From: Bolinopsis microptera
Lineage: Eukaryota > Ctenophora > Tentaculata > Lobata > Bolinopsidae
NCBI RefSeq assembly: GCF_026151205.1
Contig: NC_087084.1
Location: forward strand, 1,090,312 to 1,154,311
Reading direction: 5' to 3'
DNA length: 64,000 nucleotides
The position numbers were made by a program, and so were the translations under genes. Positions 1 through 13,100 of the stretch are shown here, one piece after another; positions within the stretch are counted from its first letter, which is position 1; the number at the start of each line of letters is the position of its first letter. The notes below the pieces were generated by a model. The model saw only the letters and a list, made by a program, of their open reading frames with translations. It had not been told where the DNA came from and searched no databases.

Positions 1-1
1 A

Positions 2-866
2 AGATCTATCAGTCCGCTCGTTGATGATATCACTGTGTTAGATACGGATTATGCAGATGACATGGCTGTACTGGATAACAGCGAGGAAGGTCTTCAAGAA
101 ACGACTGACCTTTTGTGTATGTATGGTGCCCAGGGAGGTCTTAGAATCAATGGTAAAAAGACTGAGGCTATGGTCATTGGTAAAGCAACCTCTCAACGGC
201 CATACACGAAAGAAGCCACAGTGAACATCACTGTTGAAGACACGCCAGTGCAGCAAGTTAGTGACTTTACGTACTTAGGTACTATCGACCGTGAGCTGTC
301 AGCTAGGATTCAGAAAGCTTCCGGAGCCTTCAATCAACTGAGTAATATATGGAAAAACCGCAACATCCAGTCTTATACAAAGATCAGGATTTATAAGGCT
401 GCGGTTTTGACAATATTGTTATAATATGGTAGTGAGGTTTGGAACACAACCAAAAAGCAGCTACATCGCTTTGAGGTGTTCCATCAGCGTTGCTTGAGGA
501 GAATACTTAGGGATAAGATGGCTCGATCGGGTTAGAAACACTGAAGTACTGGAGCGTGCAAAGATAAATCCAGTAGAGACGTACATAGGAGCAAACCGCC
601 TGCGTTGGTTTGGCCATGTCACCAGAATGCCAGACACTAGGCTTCCTAAGTACCTGCTTAATTGGACCCCTGCCCATGGGAGAAGATCTAGGGGCCGTCC
701 AAGAAAGAACTGGAGGAAATGTTTGCTGGAAGATGCTGCAGCGTTTACAGGAAACACTGACATAGACCTAGAAGGAGCGAGCGAGATGGCTAGTGACCGC
801 AAACTTTGGAGGGAGATGATACGTCACAAACGGGAGTTCATTGGTGCAGGCCACTCGAATGATTGA
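2..866 (+). pseudogene. non-LTR retrotransposon (LINE) reverse transcriptase C-terminal remnant
   Basis: The reading frame from the window edge carries the reverse transcriptase catalytic signature YADD (about position 53). It continues with thumb-like sequence (LGTIDRELSARIQKASGAF) and the C-terminal tail typical of RTE/CR1-like ORF2 proteins (RLRWFGHVTRMPD, RGRPRKNW, DRKLWREMIRHKRE). It is broken: an in-frame TAA at 422-424 interrupts the text just before YGSEVW, and a frameshift near 517-520 moves the frame from ARSG-stop to WLDRVRNTEVLERAKI, which runs to a TGA at about 864-866. The downstream AAGTAAGTAAGG may be the 3' tail repeat. The 5' part, including any endonuclease domain, lies outside the window. 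I infer an inactive copy inserted just downstream of, or inside an intron of, the minus-strand gene at 956-1694. Confidence 0.85.
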
Positions 867-955
867 GAAGACCTAATCAAGTACAAGTAAGTAAGGCTTT
901 ACAATCAACATTTATCTTCGTATTTTAGATTTTAGATCTTGAATTACCCAGTTAC

Positions 956-1399
956 CTGGTTGACTAGGTCTAAAGAAATCAGACGCAGTGTCGCTGGAGG
1001 AAGGAAACGTTATCTTTGCAATGCTCCTGCTCCAGTAAGTGCTCCAGTTACTGTTACCACACGTTGTGTCTGATATCAGGGTGTTGAGAACCTCCACCTC
1101 GTTACAGTGTACCACTAGTCTGATACCTGAGGTTCTAGTTAACGTTACCATCCATACCTTGTCTGTTGCAGTAGGTAGGTCAGTAGGGAAGTTAGTGCGG
1201 TCCGAGCTGCAACGCCAGATACGGTACTGAGGAGAAGAGGTGAAGTAGAGGGAGAGTGATCCTGCACCGTCTTCCTGCGAATTGTAGAAGAACACACGCA
1301 CTTCATCTTCACTCCCTAACGTGCTATCAGTCTTTATTTCAAGAGAATGCTGCTCCAGATTGAAGTCTATATATTCATCTCGTTGTACTGCTACCCAAC
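956..1399 (-). CDS. second exon of a secreted-protein gene, unrecognised domain
   Basis: On the minus strand an acceptor (TTATAACAACAG) precedes an open exon of 444 nt that ends at a CAG|GTAACT donor at 956/955. It encodes about 148 residues beginning GWVAVQRDEYIDFNLEQHSL. The core contains KVWMVTLTRTSGIRLVVHCN and DTTC, with WSTYWSRSIAKITF and SDTASDFFRP near the end. The pattern looks like a beta-rich extracellular module with three cysteines, but I do not recognise the family. Both ends are phase 1, like the Ig exons in the rest of the window. The exon joins in frame to the signal-peptide exon at 1631-1694. No further exon is visible downstream because the LINE remnant follows within 100 bp, so the gene is either truncated or continues beyond the window. 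Confidence 0.65.
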
Positions 1400-1630
1400 C
1401 TGTTGTTATAAACCACGTTATTATCTAAAAGCAGATTACAGTACATCAGCTGGTAGATAATAATATCACGAGTGGAATATTATCAATTATAGCAATTACT
1501 CGACGATTGTAGTGTTATGAATATACTAGATTGATTGTCCATTTCATAGTTCAATCGACTACAAATATTATTTTAAGATATTATTTGACTGCTAACAATA
1601 TAAATTATGTAAAAACCATGGTGATCCTAC

Positions 1631-1694
1631 CTTCATCTAGATCCTCAGCAGCATTTTCAATGAACAGAAGGGACAGCAGCAAGATTATCCGCAT
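1631..1694 (-). CDS. signal-peptide first exon of the same secreted-protein gene
   Basis: An ATG at 1694-1692 opens MRIILLLSLLFIENAAED. This is a short basic N-terminus, a Leu-rich hydrophobic core and a small-residue cleavage region, a textbook signal peptide. The exon ends GAT GAA G|GTAGGA (phase 1). The next exon at 1399 starts GT TGG GTA, so the junction codon is GGT (Gly) and the frame continues. It is too short to be found by ORF length. The intron is about 231 bp. Confidence 0.65.
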
Positions 1695-1869
1695 GATACG
1701 AAATGATACGTTGAAAACCTCCGTTATAATTCTAAAAACTACACTGGAAAATAGGCCACATTATACAGCAAATAACGACAGTTAAATAATCAATAGAAGA
1801 GCTATATTATCAGATATCGAATAATCTATGAATGTAATGATATCCCCGGATATCAGCTGGGTGTCTTAT

Positions 1870-2095
1870 TGAAATGCGGTGGTAAATGGGGTGGCAAATG
1901 GGGTGGTAAATGGGGTGGTAAATGGGGTGGTAAGTGGGTCGGTAAATGGGGTGGTAAATGGGGTGGTAAATGGGATGGTAAAAGGGGTTAGTAAATGGGG
2001 TGGTAAATGGGGTAGTAAATGGGGTGGTTAATGGGCTAGTAAATGGGGTGGTGAATGGGGTGGTAAATGGGGTGGTAAATGGGGCGAGAGGGACA
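1870..2095. repeat. minisatellite, ~12-bp unit AAATGGGGTGGT
   Basis: About 18 imperfect copies of a G-rich 12-bp unit. It is open on the minus strand only because the unit length is a multiple of three, and this is not a gene. Confidence 0.9.
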
Positions 2096-2689
2096 TCAGT
2101 AAAATGAAAAATAATGTGTCGTGTGTCGAATATGCATACTGCATTGTGCACAAATATCTTTATAACCAAATTCTATGAATTTGTACATTTGAGTAAGTTA
2201 TAATACATCCTGGAGTCTGCCTAAGATTAACACTTGGTTAAGTCTCGTGAGAAGCTGAAATATTTTGAACTAAGTGCTTTACTTCAACTTACTCACGAGA
2301 GCATTAAAACTCAACAACAAGATGTCTGATAACTTTGTCACCATGCTGAACCAGTGCATCTCTGATCGTGCATATGCGGTGCAGCTCTTTGCCTGGGGTC
2401 AATATCACCGTGCTGTCCCAATACCATTAGTGAACTAGTAACTCACTATTCAGAAAGACCAGTATATCGTTACTTTGCAGCAGTCCCAATGGCAATACCA
2501 TTAGTTAGCTGGTAGCTCACTGTCTACTCGCCCAGTTAAGGACTAAGGACGTATGTAGATTGTAGAAACTGTTACATACTATATTGTCGTTCTAGAGAGC
2601 AAAGAAAAGCAAAGGAATATCAGAGTCACCCACTCTGTCTGTGTTATAAAGGTTAAATAACCTTTTACCCGGGGACCTCAGGATTTGGT

Positions 2690-3275
2690 GTTCATATAAA
2701 AGATATGGCAGAATGACAGGCTGAGCGCCGCCCAGTAAATAAGCTCTAGCTCAAGTAGTAAACTTAAAGAACGCATGAATCACAGTATCCACCACACCCG
2801 TGTGTCACGTACCATTATAATAGATTCACGTCACGATACCTGCTGTTTGTTAAATCTGGCCGGGGCCACAGCGTGCTAAATCACTCTCCACTCGATCTTT
2901 TAGTTTTTCTACAGGGTTGGGTTGGGAGCGGATTAGAGGGTGAGGGTTTCAAATAGTCTTCCAGGGCCAAAACGGGTTGAAAATGTCATGTGACAGTCGA
3001 GTGTAGGGTGATTAACTATCATCCCAGCGCGGAGCAACAATTTGGGTCTCAGCTTTAGTGGTGGTGTCAACTCTCACTCTCAGGAATCTCGTCGGACAAA
3101 TACGCCAGCTGATAAGTTAGCTCATTAGCAGCACTAAACGCTAAATACTAAGAAAACCGTAGACCCCAGGCTATAAGTGTAATGTTCATAAACAATAAAG
3201 ATTCGGCGGAATGACAGGCTTTATTGGGCGGCGCTCAGCCTGTCCACTGTCATTCCGCCAAATCTCTATTCGGTT
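2690..3275. repeat. dispersed repeat copy A with foldback ends
   Basis: The stretch starts and ends with inverted copies of GGCGGAATGACAGGCTGAGC (2706-2745 and 3205-3260). Between them, 2905-3040 matches 53900-54040 (shared landmarks: TCAGGG/CCAGGGCCA, GTGTAG(A)GTGATTA). The same GC-rich inverted motif recurs at 54030-54060 and 54310-54340. It behaves like a non-autonomous transposon or foldback element. No coding capacity is seen. Confidence 0.55.
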
Positions 3276-3344
3276 TATATGATTAGTATTATGTGATTAC
3301 TATTATGAAAATAGCATAATTATAACTTTATAATAGACTGGGGT

Positions 3345-3400
3345 CCCCGGCCACAGGGAGACTAAAGTGCAAAGAAACTGCTGCTAACTGCTGCTAACTG
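3345..3400 (+). repeat. fragment related to the CTGCTG foldback element
   Basis: CACAGGGAGACTAAAGTGCA followed by AAGAAACTGCTGCTAACTGC repeats closely resembles the left end of the complete foldback element at 53232-53576. No right end is visible here, so it looks like a solo or degraded copy. Confidence 0.55.
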
Positions 3401-3794
3401 CTGCTAGCTGCTACCATTATACCAGTACACTTAGTGCCTGTATACTTGCTACTCTGGTACTGGGTATTATTGAGTTATTGTACAGCATGCTACCAGTTCA
3501 CTTAGTGCCTGTGAATTTGCTAATGGAGATTAAGTTTCAAGTTGTTGAATTTACTTCCCAACTTTTAATCAGCCATGTAGTGATGAGTTAAATGAGTTAA
3601 TGTCCTGGTGCAACATCTAATTTTTAATTTTAATTTTGACGAGGGGTGGTATCCAGTACTATATTCAATTATGAAAGTGACCACTTTTTTCTTTCGATGA
3701 TAATATATGTATATTATGTATATCAACATGTGTAGCTGAAAGAACAGTTTATATGGCCTACACGGACCGCCTCCAACTATGTATTATATATTAC

Positions 3795-5250
3795 TACTAC
3801 TAGAAAACCCGTGGTCACAGGGAGGAAGGTAATAGTATCCTTTGATAGTAAGTTTTTATCGCATCAAAAAATATCCGCGTCACGACCGAAGATACAGCGG
3901 CTGTATTACAGCCGATTAAAATGTAGTTCGCACTAAACGCAACGCAATTACGTCAAAACCGATCAAAATGTCGCTCAAAAATCTTTTCACGTGCACGTGC
4001 GTGTAACAAACCTCGTTACCATGGTTACTTTTCAACTTCTATTTGTTTACCTAGTTTGCACGTGGGCAATCGTACAGCATTGAGCATACAGCAGAAATAA
4101 TTCTTTGAATTATAAATATCTCCGGGATTTCGACGCGGGATCATATTATCACTCAGCCCGGCCCGCTGTTAGATAAACATCTCAAGGTGATATCATCCCG
4201 CCCCGGAAATTTGTATAAACCCGGCCCGCTTTTTAGTCGTAACTGATGTTTATCATTCAATTCTCCGACTTACAATAATCAATGATACTGCTGATTAGAA
4301 CTCGATAATAGTAGAACAGTTAGACGCGCGATCACGTGGGCGCGTCACGTGCGTACCACGTGCCACCAATAGCATACGCCGAGTCTATACCACGTGACAC
4401 GAAAGCGCACCACGTGATATGAAACATCGTAACCGTCCACTTCTTTTACACGCAAATTCCTGGGAACGTTGCCAAAGCAGCTAATTCTTGGAATTTCTCC
4501 AACGCGTGGCGTGAGAATTTGGCGACTAGCCAGCTACCCTTGTCCGTGCCCTAAAAATAGTATTGTTTTGCTTGCTCTCCTTCCAGCTCTTGTTCCTGTT
4601 AACGTTCAAGCTATTGCTCCACTATGACAGATCGGTTTGACATTCAGATTGATGAACTGTTTTCCAATCGTGTTCCGGACATACAGTACAGTTAGTCTTC
4701 TAAAGTATAAATCCCTTGTCGAAATCGCCGGAGATAATTATAATCCATAAACACTTCACGCTCAGGGCTAAATAAATGTAATCCCTCAGCTGGCGCTTCG
4801 GGATTACATATTAACACAAAACTCGTGCGCTGCGCGCACTCGTATGTGTTTATCAGATCATCCCGCTAGCGCGGGATGATCTGTTATATAAACCCTTTGC
4901 GTGGCGGGTTTATGTTATTATAATGGAGACTAGAAAAGACTTAGAAAGCCCGTGGTAACAGGGATGAAGCAGGAAGCTAGTATGTAGTAGTTTTATATTT
5001 TTTTGCAGTCAGTTTTTATCAAATCAAAAATATCCATCACAACCGAAGATACAACCGATTAAAATGTAGCTCGCACTAAACACTACGTAATATAAACAAA
5101 ACCGATAAAAATGCCGTTTTAAAAATCACGTGCACGTGCGTGTAATAACCCTCGTTACCATGGTTACTATAAAACTTCTTATTTTCATCTAATTTGCACG
5201 TGGGCGGTCGTACAGCATACAGACATAAATAATTCTCTGAATTATAAGTA
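3795..5250. repeat. pair of diverged ~310-bp direct repeats
   Basis: 3795-4110 and 4935-5245 share the same order of landmarks: CCCGTGGT(A/C)ACAGGGA, AGTTTTTATC, ACCGATTAAAATGTAG, ATCACGTGCACGTGCGTGTA, then ACCATGGTTAC. The copies carry an X-box-like GTTACCATGGTTAC and repeated CACGTG E-boxes. The ~800 bp between them contain GC-rich palindromes such as ATCATCCCGC..GCGGGATGAT at 4857-4882. No gene was found in this stretch. Confidence 0.6.
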
Positions 5251-5699
5251 AGAAGATCTATAAATTAAATGAGCTGATAATCATAGAGAATGTGAAGTAT
5301 AGGCTTACCTTCCATATAAAGTTGGTTTCATTCAAAAATATCGATATTTGACCAATTTATGGTCCAAAATCGATCAAATATGGCCCAAATATGGTCTTAT
5401 GGCTTTTGGCTCATAACTCAGTCATTTTTTGTCCAATCTTGATGAAAATTCATATACGAGTTCAGGGAACCACTTACTAAAAGCACCTAAATTCTGGGTT
5501 TTGAGCATGTTCAGGGTATTTGGCTAAATTGGGCCTAATTTGGACCAAATATGGGCGTGGCTGCCCCGCGGGCACTGTTTGGCGGTTGGGGTCCGGAACC
5601 CCTTCAAAAGTTTGGTCACCGGTTGTAAGAACCTCTGCCTCCCTTGTTTTTGCCGCTCAGTTAATAACTGAGCACCGAGAGTTGACACTTACCCTTCAT

Positions 5700-7390
5700 A
5701 CCTAGTTCATACCGTGATGGACCGGACGGGACCTCTCTAGCAGCGAGTGAAGGCTCATAATTAGGAGATGCAGTGGCAAGGCTTCCACCAACTTATGGAG
5801 CGCGCCAATCACCGTGGCAACCATACGAATAGTAACCAATCACGGCACCCCCGAACCGGTGTCATGACGGCGAGAGTCTGCGAGACCCCATATCTCAGTG
5901 CCCCAGGAAAAGATGAGTTAAACTGAGCTGACACGATCAATTATCGAACCACAAAGTTTAAACGGTAATTAGTAATTACCACAATCTGGGAGACCATCCG
6001 AGGATGACGACCCGGACTTCTCCTCACTTCTACTCAGTTCCACTTTTTCCAACTTCGAGTTCGCCACTCGGCCTCTCGTTCCTGCACTGACCCTCTTGAT
6101 GACCTCACTTCTACTCAGTTCCACTTTTCCATCTTCGATTTGGCAACTCGATCCCCTGTTCCTGCCCTAACCCTTAAGATGACGCCCTGATCCTGCCTCT
6201 TTGCGACTGGAGATGATCAGACTCATCTCCGGTCAGCGATCAGACTCATCTCCGGACGATACTATATTTTATTGTGCTATACTATGATATTTGATACTAC
6301 TTACCTTGATGGCCAGATGTTCTGCTGGTCTTTTCATAAACTGTCATTAATCGTTTACACTGCTAAAACTGCTATATTTCGAGTCTCCGATACTATGATT
6401 GAAAGTTGAGTCGTAATAATTACTAAAGAGTGTGGAGTGCCACAAGTAAATTTGAGTCCTTGACACATAATGACGTATTTAATCACGAACTTAACTCGTA
6501 CAGTTTCAGAGGGATATAAGTTCTTGGCGAATTAGAGTAACACCATACTGGTGGAGACTATCGATCCCGACGACCCTCACGCTAGTCATCATACGAGCGC
6601 TCTAGCTACTAGTAGTTAAACCGCAAGTTATTAAGACTTGTAGTCAGTATAACTATATACCAGGCGTAGTTAGATCCTATACTGGTTCTGATAGGATGGA
6701 GCCCTATAAATTGCGTAGACCTACTAGTGACTAGTTAGTAGTTACCCCCACGGGAGGTTCCTTCACCGGTCCTAGTTTGTCCTATCTCGAAACCAAGTTT
6801 CACAAAAAAAACCCCTTAAATGAATTTGTGGATTTGCAGCCGAACGAAACGGTTTTATAAACCCTAATCCTAGCCAGTAATCATGACCCGGAAGCTGATC
6901 AATATGACCGTAATTCGTGTTTTACAAGCCTGTCGTGTGACCAAAACAGTTTTTGCTGATAACTTCTCGGGCAAGCGTTTCAACACACGCCTTCTTCGGA
7001 CTATAGAATTGAACGCAAAGGCAAAGGATTGAACTTAGTTGTGGTGACCTTGGAGAGGTCGCTCTCAGTCTCATGGCTAATGCTACAGAAAATGGTCCAC
7101 ATTACCATTAGAGCATTAGGCCTGGACAGTACGTCTAGCAATCCACCAATCGCGATCGTGAGTCTTCCCTAGCTCTTTCTGAGAGCCCTGGTTGGTGGGA
7201 CGGATTTCTTGAAGTGCTAATGCTATTCACAGAGGTTGCTAGTATAATACAGATCATAGTTTAAGCATCTATTTCAGGAAAACGGTGTACCCACAAGAGC
7301 TCACAGCTTATCACATTGCATGTGCTGGTAAGCATGACCGCGCCTCTTATAAGCTTATACATTCTATACTATTATACTTTACTGTTCTTT
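5700..7390. other. gene-free outer left arm
   Basis: About 1.7 kb present in both arms (compare 57350-59100), without an open reading frame, splice-bounded exon or RNA gene that I can support. It contains a repeated segment at 6020-6190 (CTCACTTCTACTCAGTTCCA twice) and a short duplicated CAGACTCATCTCCGG at 6220-6260. Confidence 0.6.
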
Positions 7391-7392
7391 CA

Positions 7393-7848
7393 GAGAGGGA
7401 GAGGGAGAGGGAGAGGGAGAGGGAGAGGGAGAGGGAGAGGGAGAGGGAGAGGGAGAGGGAGAGGGAGAGGGAGAGGGAGAGGGAGAGGGAGAGGGAGAGG
7501 GAGAGGGAGAGGGAGAGGGAGAGGGAGAGGGAGAGGGAGAGGGAGAGGGAGAGGGAGAGGGAGAGGGAGAGGGAGAGGGAGAGGGAGAGGGAGAGGGAGA
7601 GGGAGAGGGAGAGGGAGAGGGAGAGGGAGAGGGAGAGGGAGAGGGAGAGGGAGAGGGAGAGGGAGAGGGAGAGGGAGAGGGAGAGGGAGAGGGAGAGGGA
7701 GAGGGAGAGGGAGAGGGAGAGGGAGAGGGAGAGGGAGAGGGAGAGGGAGAGGGAGAGGGAGAGGGAGAGGGAGAGGGAGAGGGAGAGGGAGAGGGAGAGG
7801 GAGAGGGAGAGGGAGAGGGAGAGGGAGAGGGAGAGGGAGAGGGAGAGG
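7393..7848. repeat. microsatellite (GAGAGG)n, 456 bp
   Basis: A perfect hexanucleotide run. Its partner in the right arm at 56473-57343 is about twice as long and interrupted. All long ORFs across it (Arg-Glu, Gly-Arg, Ser-Pro repeats) are artefacts of the repeat. Confidence 0.98.
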
Positions 7849-7865
7849 CTGTGAGAATTTTCACA

Positions 7866-9610
7866 GTACCAAATTTGTTATGCCTTTTTGGAATGATCAG
7901 TGAGTTTCGCCTAGGTGCCAAATTTGATGGTGCGCGGCTTTTGGAGCAAAATTAGGTGTAAAAGTCGCGTAATTTGACGAAATTCGTTGATTTTTTTCGT
8001 ATTATTCTATCATATCTTCAGTTCCTGAACATGAATCATGCTGAAAATTTGTCAGAACCTTCCAATCATACTTAACTACCGAACCTAATTTAGTTGGGAG
8101 AGATTGGCCTTGATTAAGTGGTCTAAAAATGACAAAATAGGTATAAATCCGTTAATAACTCAAATTCTGACCATCGAAATTGCTCAAACTAAATTAGGTT
8201 CAGTAAAATATAAGTGTTTACATACGCTGACCAAATTTCAACCAAATTGTTATATGGGAAGTATTATAACTTTTTGATTGTTTCCGAAATAATGTGCTGG
8301 CCGAAATAAGAGCTAAAAAATCATTCAATGGTCAGCGCGCGCGTCTTACAGTCGATGGCGCACTGCCTACTTACACCATCCTCCACCAATCACTCTGATT
8401 TCACCGGCAACCTTCCCCAAGGTTGCCACACCCCAAAGGTAGGCAGAGCATCTTAATGCTATCCTCTCGTGGGCTATTTTGGCCCAGCCTCTCTTTTAAA
8501 AAAAATATTTTTAAAAAAAAAAAAGTGCTACGAAGTAGCGTGCGCCGGGCCAAATCATTAACAATGGTCAACACGTGATCGAGACAGTTTTTCGCCAATA
8601 TCTCGTCAGGGGAGCATTTTAGTCACTCCTATGTCATGGGCCGGGGGTGATTCCGAATCAGCGTTCGAAAATACGTCGATCGAAGTTGGTTTCATGAACT
8701 GTCGGGGGCCCTTGCCTCTTTTAGAACAATCTCAAAAATCGACTGTAGAGTGATTTAGCACGCGCGCATTGTTCATGGATTAGCCCAGCGAGCACTACTT
8801 TGCGCGTAGCACTTGCCTTGGGCTAATAACATTTCGAGAAGAAAGCGGCGCGCGCTACTAGACTTCGAAGAAATTTAAAAAAGTTAAGTGAAGCATGTAA
8901 ACGGAAACTCTGACCCTGACGAGAAATTAGACTAACTTCATTAATTACTCTAAATCTTATACTGTATACGGTCATATCACGTGATCGAGACAGTTTTTCG
9001 CCAATATCTGAGGGTAGCATGTTTACCTTTATCAATATCATGCATACATCATACGTTGTAATTGTATGACCCGCCGCGCACGAGTGCACGGCTCCCCCTG
9101 TATCATAGAAATTTGTTATACCTTTTTGGAATGATCAGTGAGTTTCGCTTAGGTGCCATATTTGATGGTGCGCGGCTTTTGGAGCAAAATTAGGTGTAAA
9201 CAGTAAAACTTGCGTAATTTGACCAAATTCGTTGATTTTTGTCATATTATTTTATCATATCTTCGGTTCCTGAACATGAATCATGCTGAAAATTTGTCAG
9301 AACCTTCCAATCATACTTACCTACCGAACCTAATTTAGTTGGGAGAGATTGGCTTTGATTAAGAGGTCTCAAAATGACAAAATAGGTATAAATTCGTTGA
9401 TAACTCAAATTATGACCATCGAAATTGCTCAAACTAAATTAGGTTCAGTAGAACATAAGTGTTTACGTACGATGACCAAATTTCAACAAAATTGTTATAT
9501 GGGAAGTATTATAACTTTTTGATTGTTTCCGAAATAATGTGCTGGCCGAAATACGAGCTAAAAAACCATTCAATGGTCAGCGCGCGCATCTTACGGTCGA
9601 TGGTGCACTG
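7866..9610 (+). repeat. two ~500-bp direct repeats in the outer left arm
   Basis: 7866-8360 and 9107-9610 are near-identical (both begin AAATTTGTTATXCCTTTTTGG and run through GGTGCGCGGCTTTTGGAGCA). The 8400-9100 interval between them matches parts of 51880-53000 in the right arm. A 20-bp poly-G at 9741-9760 corresponds to a 42-bp poly-C at 51647-51689. No gene is seen. Confidence 0.75.
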
Positions 9611-10012
9611 CCTATACTTAGTGAAACGACAATGCATGGGGGTCACGACGTAATACAAGTTTACCCTATATCAGGCCGTCAGGGGGATGATTTGGAATCA
9701 GCGTTCGAAAATAAATCGATTCAAGTTGTTTTCAACTGTCGGGGGGGGGGGGGGGGGGGGCCCTTTTACTTTTAGAACAATCTCGAAGAATCTTTTTCAG
9801 AAAAATATTGTGTCATAAATATTTTCAAACATATTCTCACGATTTGAATGAAACAGTTGTTGAGTTTATAATTGTAACATCAAATAGAAACATGAAATCT
9901 TTACACATTTAAACTAAGACATGTAATTTTATACTAAAATTCTATTTGAAAGTTGAAAAATTACTATTACTAAATGACTTGAATTCAAAATTGAAATCAG
10001 CCTCGCGTAAGT

Positions 10013-10018
10013 TTTATT
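10013..10018 (-). terminator. poly(A) signal of the left Ig gene
   Basis: AATAAA on the minus strand, 171 nt downstream of the stop codon at 10189-10191. The same motif stands at the equivalent position in the right arm (51390-51395). Confidence 0.5.
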
Positions 10019-10188
10019 TTTAACGCATAATCAAATAAATTATAAACATAAAAATTGTTTATCGCAAAATAAATACAAATGACATTAAATATAGAAAAAT
10101 AAGATGCGTTTTGAAAAGTGCATCAAAGAAAATAAGTCTTCAAATCAATTATTGGTAGGCTTAACTAAATCTAAAAACAAATGGCGGC

Positions 10189-13100
10189 CTAATTCTGTTG
10201 AATGGTTCTCAAGCAAGGAGTGAGTATTGTTTTATTATATGTGCCTGTAGAAGTGTCACATATCACTTCTTTAAGGCTCTCATCCATAACCACATATGAA
10301 GATTCGCTGCAAGTCACGAATATTCTGTAGTTGTTTGAATCGGTGATTTCCTCCTGAAAAAAAAATAGAATATTTCTGAATTTTGAGTTGCATCTTTCGT
10401 TATTTTAACTAGCAGGAACCCGTATGATATAACCCTAAACGGTGTCAAAACTCAATACACTGAAATAATTATTACCTATTTAATTGTCGTTTTTGATACC
10501 ACTTGGGGGTCCAAATTTTCGGCTCTAAAATCATTATTCCTTGGCCAATTTTTTATTTTTTCATGCTGATTTGGAGGCCATTAAAGCATTTGACCCATTC
10601 AAAAAAGTTTCAGTTGTATATCTTTTAAGGTTTTTTCGGAAAATCGCGTTAAAGTTGATGCCGTGGTGTCAGTAAAATGGCACAGATATATATCGTCTCG
10701 CTTTATATAGTAAGATTCACATCGCAATTTTTTGGAACGATTACATTTTCATTGAACAAATTATTACAACAAATATTTACTACCTCAAAATTACGATCTT
10801 ATCATTTTTATTTGTTTTAATTATGATAACATAACATTTCTAAAGACAAAAGAAACAAAGCGCTGGGCCCCTCCATCCAGTTGTAAGCCTGTAGCTCTGT
10901 GTAGTCACCCTATTTACACAAAGCGAGCTCAATAAATGCAATAGATTTGTAATGTCATAACTAATTTAAGGACACGTTCATTTGAGTTTGAGGATATTGG
11001 TAAACAAAAATAATAGCGTTTTTGACGATAGTGGCTTAATTTTGACATCTATTAACCTAGCACGTTCAGAAGTTCTGAACATTAGCCACGTAGCCCATCC
11101 TCCCATATGCACCGTTCAGAAAGAAAATCTATTGTTGTTAGGCACTATAATGTTTCAAATGTCACATTTTGTGTGACTTAGTTAACTGCAGTTGTCTAAT
11201 TATCATTCCTTGGTCTGAAATATAGTAAATTAGGTCAATCTAACAATTATGATACAACATTGGTTAATGGGCACGGATCGAACGGTAACAAGGCAATATT
11301 TGGGTAACTTTGTCACACTCATGATACCATACCTCTATTCTACTGTGAGGTGTCCTAAAAACCCTTTCAACTCATTATTTGATGGTTGCTCTACAATCAT
11401 AGCCCTAAAATATGTTGTTTTGAATATATATGTTGTTTTGAATATATAGCTAATACAGGCACTCGGTTATTGGGAAATGAGGTTAATTCTGTCACAATAT
11501 AGTAGTAGTAAATCTTTCAAAGTACGAAATATCTCTTTAAAAGAGCATCCTAGGCACCTTATAGATATCAAAACGCATAAAAAAGAAAACAAAAACATCA
11601 ACCATCTTCTAACTTCTTCCACTCCTCCCTATCTAAAGCTAAAAATCTAAGGTCTTCAATATGTCACAATATATGGAATTTAAAATTTTGGGCGAATTAT
11701 TTATATCTGATTTTGGTTTGAAAGGCGGGAAAATTTTATATGATGACAATGTAGTTGATGCAAGTTAAGATCAGTTGATGTTAACATTGTCACAAAAAAT
11801 TATACGAAATCGTAAATAGATTAAAAACAATGATTATAGAATGAAATAGTCTCTTATAATAACTCTTATAATAACCCTTATAATAACTGATGTGACAAAG
11901 TAAACATGTCTTGCCCCTATTTTGAAGATCTATATTCTATACCTCTATTAGAATATTGTCCAGAACATCAAAGCTTAAGTTTAACAATTTTAGGTTAAAT
12001 TTGTCAAAGTCACTAAAAATGTGACAAAATTAACTTTTCATGCCCCAACAATTTCAAGATAGTGTGTAAAAATTAGCATAGGCTGCTTTATTACCTATAT
12101 AAATCAATCCAAACTACAAAAAAATATATGTTAATGTGATGACGATTACCTAACTCTTATAATAACTGATGTGACAAAGTAAACATGTCTTGCCCCTATT
12201 TTGAAGATCTATAACTCTATTAGAATTCAACATTCTTTCATAAACGATTGGAAGAATATTGTCCAGAACATAAGAACTCAATTTTAAAAATTTAGATTTA
12301 TTTGTCAAAGACATTGAAAATGTGACAAAATTAACTTTCCATGCCCCAACAGTATCAAGATAGTGTGTTAAAATTGGCATAGGATTTATTACAGGTATAT
12401 TAAAGTATTAATCGATCCAAACTACGAAAAATATCTTTTAATCTGATGACGATTACCTAACTCTTATAATAACTGATGTGACAAAGTAAACATGTCTTGC
12501 CCCTATTTTGAAGAACTATACCTCTATTAGAATACTATGTAACTTTATCATGAAAAATTTCGATAAACTAGTTATTTTGCCAGCAAGGAGCTAACAGAGT
12601 TATAATAATTTTTTGTGACGAAATTACCCTATTTTTGACCATGTAGCGGTAGTTTAATTGTGACACTGTTAACATATTACCACCTGATAATGATTTATGT
12701 GACTGGTGCATGGTACTAGCAGTGTCGTTTGATCCATAGTACGTATAATATAAGGGGTTTAAGCTGGTATATCATTATTTGTTCAATTTCACACATGTTC
12801 AGATATCATCAAGATTATGTGACAAAGTAAGCTTGGTTGTGCCTTCTGTGTTTTAATTCCTTACGACTATATGATATAATAACAATTCCCAGCACTTCCA
12901 GGCCATCAAATAAACCTACACTACTCAGCATTGCTTATCAGGGTGCCCTAAACATTCATCACATATTTTCTTTAATGTGTGACAGAGTAAACCTGAATGC
13001 ACCATCTAACGAAAAAAGTCGTCAAATATGTAGGTAATGGTCATATGTACCCATCCAATCAACTGGACACTCAAAAATTTGGTCAAAAACGGCAGCAAGG

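Noticed and set aside
2323-2440. Short ORF MSDNFVTMLNQCISDRAYAV..
   Set aside because: 38 codons, good-looking start but no splice donor, homology or second copy that I can support. Its 3' part overlaps a local duplication (CCAATACCATTAGT).
4624-4695. Short ORF MTDRFDIQIDELFSNRVPDI..
   Set aside because: 23 codons between repeat segments. It could be a first exon but no partner exon is visible.
5520-5705. 61-codon ORF in the outer left arm
   Set aside because: It is not kept open in the matching right-arm sequence (59160-59330), so it is unlikely to be coding.
7285-7921. Long Arg-Glu, Gly-Arg and Ser-Pro ORFs
   Set aside because: They are readings of the GAGAGG microsatellite in different frames, with no splice sites, homology or conservation beyond the repeat. 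The same holds for 56361-57525.
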